From contig JADHYV010000025.1 in assembly GCA_027604705.1 (NCBI GenBank), positions 1 through 64,000 of the forward strand: a stretch of DNA of 64,000 nucleotides. Direction: 5' to 3'. This stretch comes from Allomyces arbusculus. Taxonomy: Eukaryota > Blastocladiomycota > Blastocladiomycetes > Blastocladiales > Blastocladiaceae. Under the pieces are notes generated by a model that was not told where the DNA came from, ran no database searches, and saw nothing but the letters and a program-made list of their open reading frames with translations. Both the position numbers and the translations under genes were made by a program. Shown piece by piece: positions 57,460 to 64,000 of the stretch (positions are counted from its first letter, which is position 1; each line of letters opens with the position of its first letter).

Positions 57460-59244
57460 ATGGTCTACACGCTGCGCCCCGGCCAGTCGGCCTCGCACTA
57501 CGAGGTGGTCTCGGAGCTTGGCTCCGGCGCGTTTGCGACCGTCTACGCGTGCTACGACCGGCGCCGCCCCGCAACGCGCGCAACGGCACCGCTCGCGCTC
57601 AAGGTGATTTCCAAGCACCATCTCGACGACGAGCAGCTGCAGCTGACACGGCTCGAGGCCGACCTGCATGCGCGCTTGCCGCACCACAAGAACATTGTCC
57701 AGCTCGTCGACCGGTTTGAAGACGCGCACGCGCTCTACCTCGTGCTCGAACGGTGCATGCACGGTGACCTCTACGACCTCGCCGTCGCCAAGTCCAACAA
57801 GAAGATGCTGCCGACCCCTGCCGCGTCGCCCGTGGGCTTCCTCGCGCCGCTCTCGTCCATGACCAAGTCCCGTACCGCCAACTCGGGCTTGCCCGACCAC
57901 GTCGTCCTGCGGTACATGCGGCAACTGACGTCGGCGCTCGCCGCGTGCCACCGCGCGGGCGTCTACCACCGCGACCTGAAACCCGAGAACGTACTGCTCG
58001 CCGGATCGCTCGACGCCGCTGGGTACCCGATGGAAGCCAAACTCGCCGATTTCGGACTCGCGACGCGCGAGACCTTCTCGACGGAACTCGGGCTCGGCAC
58101 GCGCGCCTACTTGGCCCCGGAATGCCTCGACGAATCGATCGACGGGTACCTTTCGGCACCCGCTGACGTGTTTGCGCTCGCGCTCGTCGCCGTGCAGGTG
58201 GCGCACCCGGGCGTGCGGCTGTGGGCCGCGACCGAAGCCTCGGACGCCGCGTGGACCCAGTTTGCCAATGCCGTGCGTGACGCGCGTGCCGGACGCCGCC
58301 GGTCGCTGTCCGGTACCGCGCTCTCGCCCGCGCTGACGCACTTCTTTGACCGCCACGCGCCGCAGTTGAGCGAACCGGTGCGCGCGCTGATCGTGCGCGC
58401 GTGCGACCCGGACCCGCAGCACCGCGCGTCGCTTGCGCAGTTCGCGCAGCTGCTCGAGACCGTGACGAGCTGGAAGTGCCACCGCACGCCGGCGCTGCTC
58501 TCGGTCGCGCGGCACGACGTGCGCGAACGTGTTCTGGGCGCGTCGCCCGTGAACGTGCCGACGACGCCCCCGCCGACGCCGCTCGGGATGGCCGTGCCGT
58601 CCTCGCTGGACGAGCTGCAGAGCTTCTCGATGGTCACGCACAAGCTCGCCGCGCCCGCGGCGGAACGCGCCCCGGTGGCCTGGGATGACGACGATGATGA
58701 TTGGGACCATGATCACGGCGACGAGTCGTCCGACGACGAGGTGCACAAGCATTCGGACGACGAGGACGTGCGGCCCCGCTGGGCGCCGCCGGCGCCGAAG
58801 GTCAAGGTCACGCCCGCGTCCCCGGCTAAACCGCTCTGGACGCCGCCGTCCAAGCCCGCGAGCACCACCACGACGCTCGGGTTCTCGCTCTCCAAGCCGC
58901 CGACGTCGTCGCTCGCGTCGTCGGTCGACTGGTCGAGCCTCGACGACGACGACGACGACGAAGATGTCGGTCTGGGCTCGTCGCTCGCGTCGCAGCTCGC
59001 GGCCATGTCGTTCAAGATCACGCCCGCGACCCCCACGACAGCCGCGCCCGCGGCCAAGGTCCCGATCGACAAGGCGCGCCAGGAGTCGCTGGATTCGGCG
59101 CTCGGGAACAGCTTGCCGGCGGTGCCGCAGGCTGCGGCCGCGGCCAAGGGTAAATATGTTCCGCCGAGTAAACGCACAGCGCAGTATGCGTCGCCGGTGA
59201 CGACGCGGATTGGCGGATTTTTGGCGCCGCCGGCGCGCAAGTGA
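57460..59244 (+). CDS. Ser/Thr protein kinase, Ran1/Ksp1-like
   Basis: An intronless 594-aa protein starting MVYTLRPGQSASHYEV. The kinase domain (about 14-330) is complete: ELGSGAFATVYACYD, LALKVISKHHL, YHRDLKPENVLLA, LADFGLATR and YLAPECLDES. A Pro/Ser insert sits between lobes C and D (about residues 115-140). The arrangement and HRDLKPEN core resemble the fungal Ran1/Pat1-Ksp1 group, which acts in nutrient and meiotic control; this subfamily call is tentative. The C-terminal ~250 residues are disordered, with several Asp-rich runs and an ending PSKRTAQYASP..GGFLAPPARK. Upstream in-frame codons are Pro/Thr-rich, so the Met at 57460 is chosen. Confidence 0.85.
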   Translation: MVYTLRPGQSASHYEVVSELGSGAFATVYACYDRRRPATRATAPLALKVISKHHLDDEQLQLTRLEADLHARLPHHKNIVQLVDRFEDAHALYLVLERCMHGDLYDLAVAKSNKKMLPTPAASPVGFLAPLSSMTKSRTANSGLPDHVVLRYMRQLTSALAACHRAGVYHRDLKPENVLLAGSLDAAGYPMEAKLADFGLATRETFSTELGLGTRAYLAPECLDESIDGYLSAPADVFALALVAVQVAHPGVRLWAATEASDAAWTQFANAVRDARAGRRRSLSGTALSPALTHFFDRHAPQLSEPVRALIVRACDPDPQHRASLAQFAQLLETVTSWKCHRTPALLSVARHDVRERVLGASPVNVPTTPPPTPLGMAVPSSLDELQSFSMVTHKLAAPAAERAPVAWDDDDDDWDHDHGDESSDDEVHKHSDDEDVRPRWAPPAPKVKVTPASPAKPLWTPPSKPASTTTTLGFSLSKPPTSSLASSVDWSSLDDDDDDEDVGLGSSLASQLAAMSFKITPATPTTAAPAAKVPIDKARQESLDSALGNSLPAVPQAAAAAKGKYVPPSKRTAQYASPVTTRIGGFLAPPARK

Positions 59245-60164
59245 TGATGGAGGAGGAGATGAGAGAGGGAGGAGGATGGAGGAGGGATTGGATTGGATAA
59301 TGCATGGAATGAAGGGATCTTACGTGGCGCCAAGGTCGCCCATTTTTGCACCATCTTTTTTATTTTGTGTCCTTGGGACTCGGTTGTTGTCAGCGGCGCT
59401 AGGGGTCAGGAACGGATTTGAGATTGGGAGACGCAGCAGCAAGAATGCCAAACCGAAGTCGTCTTGCGTCTACGTCCACACCTACGGCCACGTCGCAATC
59501 GCGCGCGCGACTGAGCGCGCGGCTGCACATCAGGCATGCTTTGTTAGCGCTGTTGGGAGACAATCGAGTCGCATTTTCGAGCTCGAATTGACCTGCAGGT
59601 ACATCGGTATGGATGGCGACTCACCGAAGCCAAATCGCTCTGAAAGCATTTGGCGGTGTTGGGCCAGGAACTTGCTATGTGGCCAAGAATGGCGCAGTAA
59701 GTAAATATTGAGTCGAAAGGATTCGCATGCATAACCACACCTCATCCTTGATGCACACGACTGTGACCCTATATGGTATTGGTGTCCACTGTTATTTGCC
59801 CCAGTCTGTGTCGAACCCAGACCATGAGACCTTGTTCTCTCTCTGGCAAGAAGCGTCACCAGTGCTGTTGCGTACATTGATGACCATCAAAGCGGAGCGA
59901 GCATGCACGAGCGTTGTCGTGCTTATGTGCTTGCCGCTGTGCTCACACGTTCTTTGTCGCGGATGTGAGCAACAACGGCAGTTGCAACACGTCAACGGAC
60001 ACAACGTGCTGGCACACGATCTTGGATGCGGCCCGAGCGAGGCCAGGCGGGCCTGGACTCGTCGGCGCGTCAAAGACGGATGCGCGACCGCATCAAAAGG
60101 TTTGATTGAATGATTTACGCCTCGACGTAAAACTATGGATCAAAAAACACTTCATAAATTTGTT
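59245..60164. other. Intergenic, ~0.9 kb
   Basis: Between the kinase stop and a tRNA gene. Lower GC. No coding content recognised on either strand. Confidence 0.55.
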
Positions 60165-60235
60165 TGCACTGTCCGGGAGTCGAACCCGGGCCGAAACCTT
60201 GGGAGGGTTCCATGATACCGTTTCACTAACAGTGC
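60165..60235 (-). tRNA. tRNA-Gly (CCC)
   Basis: A 71-nt cloverleaf on the minus strand. The acceptor gcactgt/acagtgc is followed by discriminator A, the anticodon loop is ctcccaa and the T arm is ccgggttcgactcccgg. It differs from the tRNA at 21412 at three positions only. Confidence 0.93.
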
Positions 60236-60536
60236 GTGGCGGCGACGTCAAAAATATCGTATCTAACATATACTGCAAAGATTACCTGCGGCTGATTCAT
60301 TCATCGACATCACGGCGCCTCATCACGAACCGACTTGCTGCACGATGAAGCAGGGATGATCGCCGCGGCGTCTCTCCACTTCGGGACCTTGAAAAGGACA
60401 CGCCCCCCGTGCGCCGACTCCTCGACGACCGGGTGTTTGATTTGAACGACACGACTTGCAAACACGGGCCGCGACAAGTAGTTGCACCAGCGCCCCTGAT
60501 CATTCAGCACCCACAGCGCGAAGGAGCAACAAAACC
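60236..60536. other. Citrate-carrier promoter region
   Basis: 300 bp between the tRNA-Gly gene (minus) and the carrier ATG. No distinct motif. The tRNA is divergent from the carrier. Confidence 0.5.
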
Positions 60537-61625
60537 ATGGCCTCAGCACCTGCACCAGCGCCAGCACCTGCACCAGCACCTGCATCAGGGCCCGTTACGA
60601 GCACGGCAACAATGTCCACCGCCACCAGCGCGAGCACGACGGCAAGGCGCGGCATGAAGAAGGAAAAGCCATGGCACTCGTTTGTCGCAGGGGCGATTGG
60701 CGGCAGTGTTGAGATTGCGAGTACGTTGCCGTCGCGATCTTCACGCATGAGCAAAGTGCTGACCAGCGCGTTATGTTGATAGTCACGTACCCAACCGAAT
60801 TCGCGAAAACGGTACGCTCCCGGCGCTCCCCCACCCTCCACACCCTCTGGAGACGCGTTCTGACCTCGCATCGCTCAATAGCAACTACAATTGCCCGGCA
60901 ACCGGTTCGCCAACCCCATCGCCGTCCTCGGACACCACGTGCGCACCTACGGCCCGCTCGCCATCTACTCGGGCCTTGCGCCGATGGTCGCCGGGAACGC
61001 GGCCAAAGCCGCAGTCCGCTTTCTCGCGTACGACGCGATCAAGGTGCGCGTCGCAGCACTCGATTTTGTCCCGCGCCCGCTCGTCCCACTCCTCGCCGGT
61101 TTGGGAGCGGGCGCCGTCGAGGCCGTGACCGTCGTGACCCCGTCGGAAACACTCAAGACGCGCATGGTCGCGGCGCGGAACGCCGGAACGCCCCTGGCGG
61201 TCACGGCCGCGATTCGTGAAGTCGGTGGAGTCCGTGGCATGTGGCGCGGGTGCCGCGCGGTGGTCGCGCGGCAAGCGGCCAATTCGGCCGTCCGGTTTGG
61301 CGTGTACGGTGTCCTGCGCGACAAGACGCCGTCGGATTCGCCCGTGTGGGCGTTTGCGTGCGGGATGGTCGCAGGGACGGTGACCGTCTACGCGACAATG
61401 CCGCTGGACGTGGTCAAGACCAAGTTGCAGGCGCCCGGCGCAAAGGCGCGCGGGATGTGGGCGGTGGCGACGCAGACGGTGAAGGAGGACGGGCTGAAAG
61501 GGCTGTGGAGGGGCGCGACGCCGCGGCTGGCGCGGTTGGTGTTTTCGGGCGCGATTGTGTTCACGGTGTATGAGCAGGTCATGCGCGGATTGCGTGTGCT
61601 GGATCCGCCAAGGGACCAGGAATAA
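60537..61625 (+). CDS. CTP1: Mitochondrial citrate/tricarboxylate carrier
   Basis: Exons 60537-60720, 60783-60811 (29 nt) and 60882-61625; 318 aa. The first 40 residues are an Ala/Pro repeat then Thr/Ser-rich. The carrier body begins KPWHSFVAGAIGGSVEIA. The first repeat signature TYPTEFAKTQLQLPG is formed by splicing all three exons. The second is TPSETLKTRMVAARN and the third MPLDVVKTKLQAPG; the segments LAIYSGLAPMVAGNAAKAAVRF and RQAANSAVRFGVYG are characteristic of SLC25A1/Ctp1. It exchanges citrate for malate or another tricarboxylate across the inner membrane. It is convergent with the AP180 gene. Confidence 0.93.
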
Positions 61626-61930
61626 ATGCTGGACGTGGCGCAAGTTTTGGACGTGGCGCAAGTTTCGTTGCGACTGAGTGAAATGTGCGTGGAGGGTGAG
61701 GAAGGATGTGAGAACGAGACGGAGAGGACAACGGATTCATTTCGGGTGGAGAACGATGCACGACGAGAGGTCCATGGCACCCTCCATTCTGTATTTACAC
61801 GAGTCTCTTTCCTGCGTGTCGACCAATAATTGCGTTGCCGTCAGTGTCGCGGCGCGCCCGGTCTCCACGCTCGACATTAACGAGTTCCTTCTTGCGTTCC
61901 CGGTTCGGTTCGGTTCGGCCTGAGGCCAGA
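61626..61930. other. Short convergent intergenic region
   Basis: 305 bp between two stops; probably both 3' UTRs. No further feature. Confidence 0.6.
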
Positions 61931-64000
61931 TCAGAACAAGAACGGCTGCTGCTGTTGTTGCACCGGCTGTTGCTGTTGTTGCTGCGCAGCAAACGGGTTC
62001 CCCGTCGCGTTCGTCACCGCCGAGGCCGTCGTTGTCGGCTTGCTTGCAAACGGATCAAACGCGCCAAACGGGTCCGCGACCGCGACATAGTTGCCCCCAC
62101 CGTTCATACTCGGCGCGGCTCCCGTTGATGATGCGGCCGCAAACGGGCTCGCGGACCGCGCGGGCGCCGGACTGGCCGTGCGCGCGGCGAATGGCGACGA
62201 GAAGGCGCTCGACGTGCCAGTCGGCTGTGCACCAAAGGGCAAACCCGTCGCTTGCGCAGCGAATGGCGATCCGGTCGATTGCGCGCCAAACGGCGTCGCC
62301 TGCGACGCGCCAAACGGCGACCCAGTCGTGGCCGTCGGGACAGTTCCGAACGGGGACGACGATGATGCGAACGGCGCGGCATCAAACGGAGACCCGCTCG
62401 TCGCGGGCGCGATGCTGCTAAACGGCGCGCCAGTCGCGCTCGTCGCGACACCACTGAACGGCGCTCCCGTCGCACTCGTCCCAACACCACCAAACGGCGC
62501 GCCGCCACCAAATGCGTTAAACGGATTCCCTGTCGCGGCCGCCGTCACGGGCATCGTCGTGGCGCGTGCCGGGGACATTCCACCGCCCGCGGGCGGGTTG
62601 ATGATGGCATCAAACGGCGTGAACGCGGGCCCTCCCACAGGAGCGGGCGACGGCGTGTTGCGCATGACGGGTGCCGATTCGAACAGGCCGGATCCGCCCA
62701 TCGCGCCGAGTGCCGGCGCGTGCGATGCGGCAGGGAACGGGTTGGCCGACGCGGCAACGAATGGGTTGAACGCGGCACCGGTCGCGTTGGTCGGGACTGC
62801 CGGTGCGGGGGCCGCGAATGGGTCGAACGCCGAGCCCGCAGTGCCGCCGAAAGGGGCAGCAAATGGACCCGAGGGCGCCGACGACGTCGAGTACGTGGAG
62901 GCCGATGGCCCCGTCGGATTGGTCGCGACAAACGGGCCGGCGGCAAATGGATCAAACATGGATGCGTTCGGCTGGTGCATGGCCGACGAGAACTGGTTGG
63001 CATTGTCCTCGATTGCGTCAAAAAAGTCGATCAGCGCTGCCGGCTTAGTAGCGGGGGTAGTCACGGGTTTGGCCGGTGCGGGTGACGGCGACCGGGTGTT
63101 CTGCAGCGCCGCGTTGCGCGTCTGCGGGGACGGGACCGGTGGCGCCTGCGACGTCGCCGACGGTGCCGCCTCGTGGTGTTGCGCAACCGACAACCGTCTC
63201 CCAAGCGTCCCGTCCCCGGCCGCCGCGGCCTTCATGAGCTCGGCCTCAAGCGTATCGGCGATATCCGGGATATGTTTGAACTCGGGGATCGAGATCTGCA
63301 AGACGCCCGGCGGGAACGCGCGCGCCGTGGCCAAAAACATATCGACCCCCTTGGTCAACCCAATCAGTTGCCGGAACACGGCGATCCCAAGTTTTGCGAC
63401 AGGCACGGGCACGTCGCCGATATGCTGCAGGACATTGATGATGCCTTCGTTGAGCACGTGATAGAGCCGCATCAAGTCGCGCAGGAGCAACTTAAACGCG
63501 GCGAGCGTCACTTCGTTATCGATTTCAGAAGATGCGAATTGAGCTTTGAGCAGCACGTGCAGTTGCCGCGCAACGACGCCGAGTTCGCGCAGCAGAGATT
63601 CGGTCACGGGCGCGGTGCGCATGGCGCGCGCAACGTCGGTCGGCAAGTGCGCGTCGCGCGTCATCGACCCGTACGAGTCGGGCGACGCCTTGGACGGCGA
63701 CGACGGGCGGCAGTAGTCTTTCTTGGTTTCGCGGTAAATGTGCACCTTTTCCTCGAGGTAGGCCGCGTAGCGCTGGATGTTTTTCGCCTGCTCGATGCCT
63801 GTTTCGGGGAAAGAGGTGGATCAGCGGCTGGAGGGGCCGCGCAAGGACGGAGTAGAGCGAAACGCACGTGTGCCCGACGCGTCGCGGAACCCGGCGAGGT
63901 TGAGCATGCTCGGCTGCGTGGCCAAGAACGCGATCAAGCGCTCGCCCGACCCTTGGTCCATCAAAATGTGCGTGACGATCAGCGCCTTGAAGACGACCTG
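61931..64000 (-). CDS. ANTH-domain clathrin adaptor, AP180/CALM type (5' part beyond window)
   Basis: Exons (minus): window edge 64000-63868 and 63798-61931, with a 69-nt phase-1 intron. The N-terminus lies outside the window. Visible ANTH segments: VVFKALIVTHILMDQGSGER, then LNLAGFRDASGT spliced to RIEQAKNIQRYAAYLEEK, then IYRETKKDY. The helical half follows (LLRELGVVARQLHVLL, LRDLMRLYHVLNEGI), and after residue ~300 a disordered tail with many DPF, NPF and GxPF motifs and a Gln-rich end. AP180/Yap1801 proteins bind PI(4,5)P2, clathrin, AP2 and EH-domain proteins in endocytosis. The tail motifs and GSPFG-type repeats fit this. Confidence 0.9.

Noticed and set aside
1-64000. CRISPR arrays, rRNA genes, LTR or LINE elements
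   Set aside because: No regularly spaced repeats, rRNA signatures, reverse transcriptase or integrase motifs were recognised on either strand.

Overview
The window is nuclear DNA from a fungus. It is GC-rich, with genes packed on both strands and mostly short introns of about 63-80 nt. Gene content is fungal and early-diverging in flavour: a vacuolar-type GH38 alpha-mannosidase (Ams1), a Leu5-type CoA carrier and a citrate carrier sit beside DDB1, an HSPA12-like Hsp70 and a cyclic-nucleotide-binding/F-box/LRR fusion. A zoosporic lineage such as Blastocladiomycota (Allomyces/Catenaria-like) is my best guess, but this is inference from style and content, not proof. All exon structures were built by hand from reading-frame continuity, GT..AG borders and recalled family sequences.

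Layout. 1-2.3 kb is non-genic: small palindromes, a ~0.5 kb inverted-repeat (MITE-like) element, a 71-bp tandem duplication and a decayed ORF. 2.4-4.8 kb (minus) holds a small secreted protein and an unrecognised 606-aa protein, divergent from an HSPA12-like Hsp70 (5.6-7.7, plus). 8.2-11.1 kb (minus) holds a Trm7-type tRNA 2'-O-methyltransferase and a Leu5-type mitochondrial carrier. 12.3-15.4 kb (minus) is the cNMP/F-box/LRR gene, divergent from Ams1 (16.6-20.6, plus). A tRNA-Gly(CCC) lies at 21.4 kb. 21.9-25.9 kb (plus) is an IQ-DH RhoGEF, convergent with glycerol kinase (26.2-28.3, minus). 29.8-30.9 kb (minus) is a mitochondrial K+/H+ exchange-related protein, 31.7-35.6 kb (minus) is DDB1 and 36.3-37.1 kb (minus) is an EF-hand protein.

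37.1-40.4 kb is a gene-poor stretch with lower GC and a broken BTB gene. Mitochondrial uS19m (40.5, plus) and EXO1 (41.2-43.9, minus) follow, with an unrecognised plus-strand protein divergent from EXO1. 46.7-48.8 kb (minus) is a kinase with a helical N-terminus reminiscent of MLKL-type four-helix bundles, a TKL kinase domain and a C-terminal SH3. Next come a long coiled-coil protein (50.1-52.3, minus) and NudC (52.7-53.4, minus). After a 4-kb very GC-rich gap there is a Ran1/Ksp1-like kinase (57.5-59.2, plus), a second tRNA-Gly(CCC) (60.2, minus), a citrate carrier (60.5-61.6, plus) and an ANTH/AP180 clathrin adaptor (61.9 to beyond the window, minus).

There is no operon logic. Links are thematic: EXO1 and DDB1 in DNA repair; Leu5, citrate carrier, KHE-related protein and uS19m in mitochondria; glycerol kinase and Ams1 in carbon metabolism; GEF, kinases and AP180 in signalling and trafficking. 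The most unusual items are the helical-TKL-SH3 kinase, the cNMP/F-box/LRR fusion, an 8-nt microexon in Ams1, and a 5' splice-site style with C at +4 in about three quarters of the inferred introns.
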